NCBI GenBank assembly: GCA_013214285.1
Contig: JABSPW010000019.1
Span: forward strand, 1-34,082
Reading direction: 5' to 3'
Source: Halioglobus sp.
GTDB taxonomy: Bacteria > Pseudomonadota > Gammaproteobacteria > Pseudomonadales > Halieaceae
DNA length: 34,082 nucleotides
In this document: one piece after another, positions 8,444-15,921 of the stretch
Numbering within the stretch: the stretch's first letter is position 1
Layout: the number at the start of each line of letters is the position of its first letter
Made by a program: the position numbers and the translations under genes
Notes under the pieces: model-generated
What the model saw: only the letters and a program-made list of their open reading frames with translations
Told to the model about the DNA's origin: nothing
The model's database searches: none

Positions 8444-9382
8444 GTGCCCGAATTTCGACAGCACAAAGCGGCTGAAACGCCGCTCTATGCAGAAGAGACG
8501 GATGCCGTCCTGCCTGAAAAGCTCAACCCGAATACCCGCTATGCCTACTTTTCAACAATCGCCAAGGGCGGCAAGTCTTTGATCAAGTCTTGCCGCGACC
8601 TGCATCTGCGCAGGACAGTCTGCTACAAAACGTTGCGGCCTGAATTCGTTGACGATCCGATTGAGAATCAGAGACTGGTGCGAGAGGCACGTATCTCAGC
8701 GGCCTTGCAACACCCTAACACTGTTCCCACCTACGAACTTGGCCGCGATAACCGGGGCCATTATTACTTCACCATGAAGCTGGTGCATGGCTATACACTG
8801 CGTCAGGTCTTGGATTACCGCGAGCGCTATGATCTAACGCAGCTTATGAAAGTAATCGAACAGGTCGGCCAAGCTCTGGGCTACGCCCATTCGATGGGAG
8901 TACTGCATCGTGACATCAAGCCAGACAACATTCTCATCGGCCCCTATGGCGAGGTCCTATTGCTGGACTGGGGGCTGGCGAAAGTGTGGAACAAGACCGA
9001 TTTCGATGCAGGCCATACGGAAGCCGAGGCTGAAGCCGGCATGACCGGCGAGGGCAAGTTGCAGGGTACGGTGATGTACATGTCGCCGGAGCAGACCCGG
9101 CGGGACCCCGATATCGCCCTGCAATCTGACCTTTACAGCCTCGGAGCGCTGCTGTATGAAACCTTGACGGGGACGACCCCCTTCCAGGGCGATATCGTGC
9201 ATGCACTGCTGGAACAGATTCGCACGCAACTGCCACCGGACCCGCGCACAGTTTCCAGCCAAAAGGTGCCGGACGTCCTGGCTGATCTCGCTATGCAGTG
9301 TCTGCAAAAAGACCCCGCCGCACGACCGGAGTCGGCCGAGAAACTCGTTCGCATCATTCGGCACGACTGGCTCGATCGCTGA
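8444..9382 (+). CDS. Serine/threonine protein kinase (Hanks type), soluble
   Basis: A 312-residue kinase that phosphorylates protein Ser/Thr residues. Numbering from the GTG at 8444: catalytic Lys62 in CYKTL, HRDIKPDN at 155-162, the metal-binding motif as DWG at 175-177 instead of the usual DFG, activation-segment end GTVMYMSPEQ at 208-217, and SDLYSLG in helix F. The nucleotide loop is unusual, with AKGGK near 41-44 where a GxGxxG motif is expected. I chose the GTG because GGAG lies six bases upstream; an in-frame upstream start at 8336 has no such support. There is no membrane segment or sensor domain, so it acts in the cytoplasm. The PP2C phosphatase begins 39 bases downstream and is the probable antagonist. 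Confidence 0.9.
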   Translation: MPEFRQHKAAETPLYAEETDAVLPEKLNPNTRYAYFSTIAKGGKSLIKSCRDLHLRRTVCYKTLRPEFVDDPIENQRLVREARISAALQHPNTVPTYELGRDNRGHYYFTMKLVHGYTLRQVLDYRERYDLTQLMKVIEQVGQALGYAHSMGVLHRDIKPDNILIGPYGEVLLLDWGLAKVWNKTDFDAGHTEAEAEAGMTGEGKLQGTVMYMSPEQTRRDPDIALQSDLYSLGALLYETLTGTTPFQGDIVHALLEQIRTQLPPDPRTVSSQKVPDVLADLAMQCLQKDPAARPESAEKLVRIIRHDWLDR

Positions 9383-9421
9383 AACCAGGCAAACCATACA
9401 GGGATTTAGACAGGATTACTG

Positions 9422-10219
9422 ATGCCGGATACCGCTCTACACACCATTGCAGAAATTGCTGATCGCATGGAGGCAAACAGGCACAGCCCGCACTGCAAGA
9501 AATCGGCGCTGACATGGTACAGCGCAAGCCGCACAGATGTGGGCCGAGTGCGTCCCACTAACGAGGACGCCTTTCTCGATTCGTCTGAACAGCGCCTATG
9601 GGCAGTGGCAGACGGAATGGGCGGCCACAGCAGAGGAGATTATGCGAGCAGCACAGTGATTGAGCAGCTTCGGGCATTCCCCCGACAAAGTGCTCTTTTG
9701 GCAAACTTACAGGACCTGGAAGCGCGCTTGCACAAGGCCAATGCGCAATGCCGTAATGCCTTTCGCAACAAGCAGCCCGGCACTACCGTCGCCGCCATGT
9801 TAGCCCATGGCAGCTACTGTTTCATATTGTGGGCCGGGGATAGCCGAGTCTACCGATTGCGCGGAGATAACCTCGAACAAATGACACAAGATCACAGCCT
9901 GGCGCAACAAAAATATATTAACGGCGAGCTGACCAAGGCAGAGAAGGACCAGCACGCCTCCAGCCATATTCTCACCCGTGCGGTAGGGGCACACACGCGT
10001 TTACGGATCGAGCTGGATTACGCGTGCGTGCATCCGGGTGATCGGTACCTACTTTGCAGTGACGGCCTCTACAACCCGCTGCAGCACCCCGATATCGGCG
10101 CTGAGCTGGGGCAAGGTGCACCGCAGGACGCCTGCGACGCGCTGGTGGACCTCGCTCTGGCCGGCGGGGGCGAGGACAATATCACCGCCATCGTCGTGGC
10201 CGCAGCCCCAGCCAATTGA
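9422..10219 (+). CDS. PP2C-family serine/threonine phosphatase (Stp1/PppA-like)
   Basis: A 265-residue metal-dependent protein phosphatase. After a 35-residue N-terminal extension, the conserved motifs appear in order: GRVRPTNEDAF (41-51), AVADGMGGHSRGD (61-73), FILWAGDSRVYRLR, SDGLYN, and the final GGEDNITAIVV. The aspartates of these motifs bind the two catalytic metal ions. An AGGA site sits six bases before the ATG. Pairing with a Hanks kinase in one transcription unit is a standard reversible phosphorylation module. No type VI secretion or forkhead-domain genes are visible nearby, so the substrates are unknown. Confidence 0.93.
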   Translation: MPDTALHTIAEIADRMEANRHSPHCKKSALTWYSASRTDVGRVRPTNEDAFLDSSEQRLWAVADGMGGHSRGDYASSTVIEQLRAFPRQSALLANLQDLEARLHKANAQCRNAFRNKQPGTTVAAMLAHGSYCFILWAGDSRVYRLRGDNLEQMTQDHSLAQQKYINGELTKAEKDQHASSHILTRAVGAHTRLRIELDYACVHPGDRYLLCSDGLYNPLQHPDIGAELGQGAPQDACDALVDLALAGGGEDNITAIVVAAAPAN

Positions 10220-10303
10220 CTCACAGCGCCATAACAGAAGTACCGCCGAGGCAGGTGGTTCAGTGTCTGCGCGATAGTACAGGGCGCGTTCTTCAGACGA
10301 TAA

Positions 10304-10320
10304 TGCACCATATTGGGTCA
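10304..10320 (+). promoter_or_regulatory. NtrC-like binding site 1
   Basis: TGCACCATATTGGGTCA matches the NtrC dyad (TGCACY-N5-RGTGCA) with a perfect left half and a right half that departs at two positions. Its centre lies 21 bases (two helical turns) from a second site, the expected phasing for cooperative binding of NtrC dimers. Confidence 0.6.
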
Positions 10321-10324
10321 TTAA

Positions 10325-10341
10325 TGCACTATTTAAGTGCG
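10325..10341 (+). promoter_or_regulatory. NtrC-like binding site 2
   Basis: TGCACTATTTAAGTGCG matches the NtrC consensus dyad TGCACY-N5-RGTGCA at 11 of 12 defined positions. It lies about 150 bases upstream of the predicted sigma-54 start, a normal enhancer distance. Confidence 0.68.
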
Positions 10342-10457
10342 TTTTTGGCCGGCTGCCAGACGGCACCGTCGCGTTTGCGGGGGCAATACCCGGGCGCAAC
10401 GCCCACTGAACGCCCACTGATTGACCATTTGCCTTATCTGGTGCAGGGCTATTGAAA

Positions 10458-10474
10458 TTGGAATGGATTTTGCT
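10458..10474 (+). promoter_or_regulatory. Sigma-54 (RpoN) promoter of GSII
   Basis: TTGGAATGGATTTTGCT has the -24 GG and -12 GC exactly ten bases apart, and TTGG/TTGCT flank them as in the consensus YTGGCACGN4TTGCW. The start point would be near 10485, leaving a leader of about 70 bases. Together with the NtrC-like sites this predicts nitrogen-limitation control. Confidence 0.65.
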
Positions 10475-10554
10475 AAATTCGAAGTCCGCTAGAGGTTTGC
10501 TACCCGAACAGGGCTCCTCCCAACATCAACCCTTCATGAAAAGAGAATCGCAAG

Positions 10555-11571
10555 ATGAAAAGTAAGTTGGAATACATCTGGCTTGACGGCTATACCCCTA
10601 CCCAAAGCCTGCGCAGCAAAACAATGGTCCGCGAAGATTTTGGCGGCAAACTGGAAGATTGCCCGATGTGGTCATTCGACGGCAGCTCCACGGAACAAGC
10701 CGACGGCAGTGCCTCCGATTGCCTGCTTAAACCCGTTGCTATCATCCCGGACCCGGACCGCAAGAACTCCTATCTCATCATGACTGAGGTACTAAACGCA
10801 GACGGCACACCGCACGTGTCCAATGGGCGCGCTACTATTGACGAAGCAGAGGACGATGATGATTTCTGGTTTGGTTTTGAGCAGGAATACTTCCTCTGGG
10901 ACACCGCCACGGACCGTCCGCCCGGCTTTCCCGCCGGTGGCTTTCCAAGTCCACAAGGGCCCTACTACTGCTCCGTCGGTGGCAAAAATGCGTTTGGCCG
11001 TGAAATCATCGAGGAACACCTCGACCTTTGCCTGGACGCAGGTTTGAACGTTGAAGGCATCAACGGCGAAGTTGCTGCCGGGCAATGGGAATTCCAGATC
11101 TTCGCCAAGGGCGCCAAGCGTGCCGGCGACGAAATCTGGCTGGGCCGCTACCTGCTGGAGCGCACCGCCGAGAAATACGGCTACGCCATTGAGTGGCACC
11201 CCAAACCACTGGGCGACACGGACTGGAACGGTTCGGGCATGCATGCCAACTTCTCCAACGGACCTATGCGTGAATCTGGCAAGGAAGAAACCTTCACCAA
11301 GATCTGTGATGAGTTTGGTAAGAATATCGAGCGCCACATCAGCGTCTACGGTGCAGACAACCATCAGCGCCTGACCGGCAAACACGAGACCCAGGCTATC
11401 GATGAGTTCAGCTACGGTGTTTCCGACCGCGGGGCCTCCATCCGTATTCCAGTGGGAACGGTAGAGGATGGCTGGAAAGGTCGACTGGAAGACCGTCGTC
11501 CCGCCTCCAACGCGGATCCCTACAAGGTTGCCGCCGCGATTGTTAAAACCACCAAGGAAGCCGGCGTCTAA
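10555..11571 (+). CDS. glnII: Glutamine synthetase type II (eukaryotic-type, GSII)
   Basis: It makes glutamine from glutamate, ammonia and ATP. The 338-residue length and motifs are those of the short type II enzyme, not the roughly 470-residue GlnA. They include the N-terminal beta-grasp region with MWSFDGSSTEQADG (38-51), the metal-binding FGFEQEYFLW (106-115), the glutamate/ammonia site NGEVAAGQWEFQ (170-181), NGSGMHANFS (225-234) and RGASIRIP in the C-terminal part. GSII is octameric or decameric and is not expected to be adenylylated. In bacteria it is best known from rhizobia and streptomycetes and is patchy in gammaproteobacteria, which suggests horizontal origin or specialised use. 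The upstream NtrC-like sites and sigma-54 promoter indicate induction under nitrogen limitation. Confidence 0.95.
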   Translation: MKSKLEYIWLDGYTPTQSLRSKTMVREDFGGKLEDCPMWSFDGSSTEQADGSASDCLLKPVAIIPDPDRKNSYLIMTEVLNADGTPHVSNGRATIDEAEDDDDFWFGFEQEYFLWDTATDRPPGFPAGGFPSPQGPYYCSVGGKNAFGREIIEEHLDLCLDAGLNVEGINGEVAAGQWEFQIFAKGAKRAGDEIWLGRYLLERTAEKYGYAIEWHPKPLGDTDWNGSGMHANFSNGPMRESGKEETFTKICDEFGKNIERHISVYGADNHQRLTGKHETQAIDEFSYGVSDRGASIRIPVGTVEDGWKGRLEDRRPASNADPYKVAAAIVKTTKEAGV

Positions 11572-11589
11572 GCACTGGGGTACGCAGCT

Positions 11590-11608
11590 GGCCGGGCACC
11601 ACCCGGCC
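11590..11608 (+). terminator. GC-rich hairpin after GSII
   Basis: GGCCGGG and CCCGGCC form a perfect seven-base stem around a five-base loop, 19 bases after the GSII stop. No uninterrupted T tract follows, so termination efficiency is uncertain. Confidence 0.45.
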
Positions 11609-11780
11609 GGGTATCTACTATCTACTTTCTGCCGATACTGTGGTCCGGGCAACGCCCGCACAGCGGATAGATGACGTTGGCTATCGTCGGCATTAAGTAA
11701 GCGCGGCGGTACCGTCTCTCCAACTTACTGTCGTGCTGCGGCAGACGGGTGGTCCAATACAACTGCCATAACACAGTGTG

Positions 11781-12041
11781 TCAGTGCAGGACTCTGGCAG
11801 CTGCTGCTTGAAGGTTGTTATCCGCTATGAATTCGGTGCGCTCATTCACCCTATCGTCGCTGCAGAGAAGGCCCATGGCACAAATAGCAATCCCGATCAG
11901 GCGCTCTCGGATGTCATCGCAGGCCTGCGGGGTGGCGCCACTGGCATACATTTTTTCGATCACCTGAGACACCACCTCGTCCGCCGTTATTGTGCCCTCC
12001 GCTTGGGCTATTTCCTGCAGGACTGTTTGCACCAGCTTCAT
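11781..12041 (-). CDS. Small hypothetical protein (86 residues)
   Basis: I do not recognise this family. The predicted protein is 86 residues, soluble and largely helical, with acidic stretches (TADEVVSQVIEKMY, DDIRERLIG) and three Cys residues. It has no signal peptide or membrane helix. The ATG at 12041 is preceded by an AAGGGGAC purine-rich site. An in-frame upstream extension to 12326 exists but has poor coding character. It is convergent with GSII and is 312 bases downstream of the MscS-family gene on the same strand. It may be an independent small gene; reality as a gene is likely but not certain. Confidence 0.5.
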   Translation of the reverse strand: MKLVQTVLQEIAQAEGTITADEVVSQVIEKMYASGATPQACDDIRERLIGIAICAMGLLCSDDRVNERTEFIADNNLQAAAARVLH

Positions 12042-12353
12042 CCCCGTCCCCTTATGCTTATCAAACACCCTGTTCCCTGCGACGCAATTGTGCGACGAAT
12101 TCCAGCTTACCGGTGAAAATTCACCCCACTCTGCGGGCACGTTCACAGTGCTGCTCCTGAGAACAGAGACGTAGGTCACATCTCGCTGCAATTGGTCAGT
12201 TCGTTTTAGGACAGATCGCTTTAGTCTTTTTCCTAGGGCGCCATAGCACGCCGCGACAACTGTTACACGGCCTTCTGGCCATTGCTTGAGGATGCATTGC
12301 ACCATCAGGCTGACGCGCGCGGGCAAGCGTTACCCGTATTGCCGGTGCTGACG
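12042..12353. other. Non-coding gap between small ORF and MscS-family gene
   Basis: I see no gene, RNA or convincing promoter or terminator in these 312 bases. Open frames on both strands are short and lack start sites or family features. Confidence 0.4.
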
Positions 12354-13658
12354 TCAGTCCACCTTGCGATGGGCCGCCTGGGGCGAGCAAGAGAAGTCGG
12401 TACCGGACGGCTCCTGGAACAAACGCAGTCCGAACTCAGGCACAATTGCCAGCAAGTGATCAAATATATCCGACTGGATATCTTCGTATGCACCCCATTC
12501 CGTCGTATTGGTGAAGCAATAGAGCTCTATGGGCACCCCCTCTGAACCCAGCGATAACTGACGGACCAACAAGGTCATATCCTGCCGAATGCGCGGGTGG
12601 TGCTTAAGGTAACGCCTGGCGTACGCGCGAAATGTGCCAATATTTGTCAGCCTGCGCTTATTTACCTCCGTACCCGGGTTAGTCGCATAAGGAGAGGCCA
12701 ATTCTTCATTGTACTTTTGTAACTCGCCTTCCTTGCCCTCAAGGTAATCATCCAATAATAAAAAACGTTTGCAGTGTTTTACTTCATCACCCGACAGAAA
12801 GTGTATCGATGACGCATCGATATACAGAGCTCGCTTGATGCGCCTTCCGCCTGAGACCGACATACCGCGCCAATTTTTAAAGGAATCGCTGATCAGTCGC
12901 GGTGTGGGGACCGTGGTGATAGTTTTATCCCAGTTCTGTACCTTAACGGTGTACAACTCGATATCCACGACATCACCATCGGCACCGAACTGGGGCACCT
13001 CGATCCAATCGCCAACGCGCACCATATCCTGCGCGGTCAGCTGAACGCTAGCAACCAATGACAAAATCGTATCCTTAAAAACCAGTAACAATACTGCCGT
13101 CATGGCACCAAAGCCGCTGAGCAGCAAGACCGGGGAACGGTCTATGAGCACCGAGATAGACAGCAAGCCTCCGAGGATAATCAGGACAATCTGCAGAATC
13201 TGGATAAAGCCTTTAATGGGCCGTTGACGCGCCTCCGGGTTGGCCTCGTATATATCGTTCAGCGCCGAGAGCACTGCCGTCAATGTAAAGGTAATCACCA
13301 CGACCATATAAACGCTGGTCAGGTTCAGTAATAGCGCCTCGATAGACTTCTCAATGCCAGGCAGATGATCAATACCAAGGTAAATGACGAAAACCGGCGC
13401 AAGCTGCGCTAACTTTGAGCCGACCCGATTATCGACCAGGGCGTCGTCCCAGGTTTGCGCCGTACGCGCCGTTAATTTGTGCACCAGCGCCAGCAGAATT
13501 CGTGAAGCGAACAGGTAGGTAAGCCAGGCACCGAGCAGCAGCAAAAAAACAGCCACGACGTCGGGCAGCATGGGGTGATACTTTGCCAGTGAATTCAGCA
13601 TAAATGCATCGAGAGAGTGCTTTCCCAAATCTTGCCACAAGTGCCCGTATTGCACCAT
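12354..13658 (-). CDS. MscS-family mechanosensitive channel, YbdG/MscM-like
   Basis: A mechanosensitive channel of the inner membrane that releases solutes on hypo-osmotic shock. The 434-residue protein has about five N-terminal membrane helices, then the pore-lining helix with LLSGFGAMTAVLLLVFKDTILSL, then a cytoplasmic domain starting QLTAQDMVRVGDWIEVP. The stretches VKVQNWDKTITTVPTP, SDSFKNWRGMS and SGGRRIKR, and the late RYLKHHPRIRQDMTLLVRQL, are characteristic of E. coli YbdG rather than MscS itself. I chose the ATG at 13658 because longer starts run into selD. It follows the SelD fusion by 55 bases on the same strand, so it may be a distal operon gene without a functional link to selenium. 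Confidence 0.92.
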   Translation of the reverse strand: MVQYGHLWQDLGKHSLDAFMLNSLAKYHPMLPDVVAVFLLLLGAWLTYLFASRILLALVHKLTARTAQTWDDALVDNRVGSKLAQLAPVFVIYLGIDHLPGIEKSIEALLLNLTSVYMVVVITFTLTAVLSALNDIYEANPEARQRPIKGFIQILQIVLIILGGLLSISVLIDRSPVLLLSGFGAMTAVLLLVFKDTILSLVASVQLTAQDMVRVGDWIEVPQFGADGDVVDIELYTVKVQNWDKTITTVPTPRLISDSFKNWRGMSVSGGRRIKRALYIDASSIHFLSGDEVKHCKRFLLLDDYLEGKEGELQKYNEELASPYATNPGTEVNKRRLTNIGTFRAYARRYLKHHPRIRQDMTLLVRQLSLGSEGVPIELYCFTNTTEWGAYEDIQSDIFDHLLAIVPEFGLRLFQEPSGTDFSCSPQAAHRKVD

Positions 13659-13713
13659 TTCCTCTGCACGATCACGCTGCGGCAAGCCCGCCTCCGCCGC
13701 GAGCGAGCATGAG

Positions 13714-15921
13714 TCAACTGGCGAAGACCACCACCTGCTCAGCCGAGGACAACGCACGGACCTCGCCGATACTGCATGCCGCGGCGAAACCCGCCTGCTG
13801 CAGGGCCAGGACCAGCGCAGGCGCGCGGCTTGCCGGCAGCGCGATCAATAGCCCGCCACTCGTCTGCGGGTCAAACAGCACTTGCGCAAGCGGCTGCTCC
13901 ACTTCTGACGGCTGCTGCAAAGCGCGCGACGCGCTGCGCTGGTTGACCGACTGCATCGTGCTAACAATGCCGCTGCGCAGATGATCCAAAACGCCGCCCA
14001 GCAATGGCAGCTTGCCAAGCTCCAGGCGCGCCCCAAGGTCATCACCGAGCATCTCCAGCAAATGACCTAACAGCCCAAAGCCGGTGATATCAGTACATGC
14101 ATGACTCCCATGAGCCAGTGCCAGCTGAGACGCCAGGCGGTTGCTTTGCAACATGGACTCGATCGCAGCGTGAACATCGCGCCCATCTGCTGCAAGCTGC
14201 ATGTGAGCAGCAAAAAGTACCCCTGTGCCCAGGGGCTTGGTCACTACCAAGACATCGCCCGCTTGCGCGCCGGACTTCTGCAGCAAGCGACCATCCGCCG
14301 AGGACGAAACCCCATTAACCACAAATCCAATGCTCATCTCCTCGCCCTGCATGCTGTGTCCGCCGCGCAGCGGGCAGGCAGCGGCTGCAAACACCTGTAC
14401 CGCACCGTCGAGCAGTTGTCGCAGCTCGCGCCGCAACAGCGGGGCATCCGCGAAGGGCAACGTGACGGCCGCCAGGGCAGAGACAGGGCGAGCACCGCAG
14501 GCATACAGGTCACTGAGCGCGTGATTCGCCGCAATACGGCCCATCTGCCAAGGGTCCGACACCAGGGCCCGCAACATATCGACGCTCTGCACAATCACCG
14601 CATTTGCCGGCGCGGGCACCACGGCAGCATCCTCGACGCCGCCAACGCAGTACTCCGGATGATCCGAAGCTACCTGTTGCAGCACGTCGGACAGGGCGTC
14701 CGCCCCCACCTTGGCAGCACAACCACCGCAAACCATCTGTTGTAATGCAGGATCATCGCTGAGCGCGTCCGCACCGATTCCCGGCATTCTGGAGGGCAGC
14801 TGCTCGAAACGCGCCATGAAACTCCGGTCAATACGGTCCTTCCAACGCCATACCCAGGGCCCGTGCGCACAAAACGCGCCCCGGTCCGCTATTGCAATCT
14901 TCCGCCCCAGCGACAGCAGCGACAAGAATCGTCGTTGCGGCCGGTAGGGGCGCAATGGCCGCTCCAGCAATGCGGCTCTCAAATTGTGCGCTAATACGGG
15001 TGCCTGGCGCACGGCATAGACGCCCGCCTTCGGCCGCGGGTGATCAATCATCGCGGCGATATCCCCGGCAGCAAAAATACTGTCATCATTAACCACCTGC
15101 AAGGTATTGTGCACCGCAAGGAAGCCCCGATCGTCCGTCGCCAACCCACTGCTAGCGATCCACTGCGGGGCGGCGGCACCTGTACACCAGAACAAATCGT
15201 CGTAGTCATGATGTTCGTCACGCTGGGTAAAAAGTCGCGAAGGTTCGATCAATGTCACGCGCGCAGAGAGGTGCACACGAACCCCCAATCGATCGAGCGC
15301 CACCATCGCCGCGCGTCGACTGCGTGCATTGCTGTGGGGCAGAATTTGCGACGCAGCACAGAATAGCTGCAGCTCTGCGCACTTTCCTCGCAGGCAATGC
15401 GCGATGGCCAGCACCAACTCTACCCCCCCGGCTCCGCCCCCAACCACCGCAATGCGACGCTTGCCATCAACCTCGGTAGTCCTGTCCAGTCGTTGCCGCC
15501 AACGCCGCCACAAGTGTGCAATAGGCTTTACAGGGATGGCGTTTTCTCTGGCTCCCGGCACCGAATCTAGCTCCGGTCGGGAACCAATATCGAGGCTCGT
15601 AAGATCGTATTCAATCGGTGGTCTGCCCGCCAATAGCAAGCGCTTCTGCTTTGGATCGATACCGATCACCTCGTCGGCAACAAAGCGTACCTGCGCCCAC
15701 TGGCACAAGCGCGACAGGTCGATATGCACGTCTTCGAAGCGGTAGTGCCCGGCGATTAGACCCGGCAACATGCCGGAGTAGGGCGTGTGGCTGGACGGCG
15801 ATATCAGGGTGGTACGCAGGCCCTCGATCGGATCCATAGCCAGCATACGCAGGACGAGCGCGTGACTGTGGCCTCCGCCCACCAGCACAAGATCACGCGT
15901 CAGGTCAGCCGTGCTCCGCAC
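13714..15921 (-). CDS. selD: Fusion of NADH-dehydrogenase-like FAD oxidoreductase and selenide, water dikinase SelD
   Basis: The N-terminal half (about residues 1-380) is a pyridine-nucleotide-disulfide oxidoreductase. It has an FAD-binding GGGHSH at 15-20, a second dinucleotide motif VVGGGAGGVE near 159-168, and FAAGDIAA near 283-290. The C-terminal half from about 395 is SelD, which makes selenophosphate from selenide and ATP. Its catalytic Cys401 and Lys404 in CGGCAAK align with E. coli Cys17 and Lys20; Cys rather than selenocysteine is used. The GTG at 15921 has AAGGGGG just upstream and overlaps the mnmH end; a TTG at 15951 is an alternative. The oxidoreductase probably supplies reduced selenium or reducing power, but this is inferred. 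Confidence 0.93.
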   Translation of the reverse strand: MRSTADLTRDLVLVGGGHSHALVLRMLAMDPIEGLRTTLISPSSHTPYSGMLPGLIAGHYRFEDVHIDLSRLCQWAQVRFVADEVIGIDPKQKRLLLAGRPPIEYDLTSLDIGSRPELDSVPGARENAIPVKPIAHLWRRWRQRLDRTTEVDGKRRIAVVGGGAGGVELVLAIAHCLRGKCAELQLFCAASQILPHSNARSRRAAMVALDRLGVRVHLSARVTLIEPSRLFTQRDEHHDYDDLFWCTGAAAPQWIASSGLATDDRGFLAVHNTLQVVNDDSIFAAGDIAAMIDHPRPKAGVYAVRQAPVLAHNLRAALLERPLRPYRPQRRFLSLLSLGRKIAIADRGAFCAHGPWVWRWKDRIDRSFMARFEQLPSRMPGIGADALSDDPALQQMVCGGCAAKVGADALSDVLQQVASDHPEYCVGGVEDAAVVPAPANAVIVQSVDMLRALVSDPWQMGRIAANHALSDLYACGARPVSALAAVTLPFADAPLLRRELRQLLDGAVQVFAAAACPLRGGHSMQGEEMSIGFVVNGVSSSADGRLLQKSGAQAGDVLVVTKPLGTGVLFAAHMQLAADGRDVHAAIESMLQSNRLASQLALAHGSHACTDITGFGLLGHLLEMLGDDLGARLELGKLPLLGGVLDHLRSGIVSTMQSVNQRSASRALQQPSEVEQPLAQVLFDPQTSGGLLIALPASRAPALVLALQQAGFAAACSIGEVRALSSAEQVVVFAS

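Larger units (their letters stand above)
10220..10554 (+). promoter_or_regulatory. 335-base control region of glutamine synthetase II
   Basis: This non-coding gap holds two NtrC-like enhancer sites (10304-10320 and 10325-10341) and a sigma-54 promoter (10458-10474), each listed separately. No open frame with coding character and no clear terminator for the upstream phosphatase gene were seen. Confidence 0.65.

Noticed and set aside
10439..10456. Alternative sigma-54-like site (CTGGTGCAGGGCTATTGA)
   Set aside because: The spacing between the GG and the downstream element does not give a GC at -12; the site at 10458 fits exactly.
10792..11661. Long open frame (289 codons) antisense to GSII
   Set aside because: It mirrors the codon bias of the GSII gene, has no recognisable motifs, and GSII is fully supported by its own conserved sites.
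13714..15921. Selenocysteine in SelD
   Set aside because: The active-site codon encodes Cys, and no in-frame TGA interrupts the gene.
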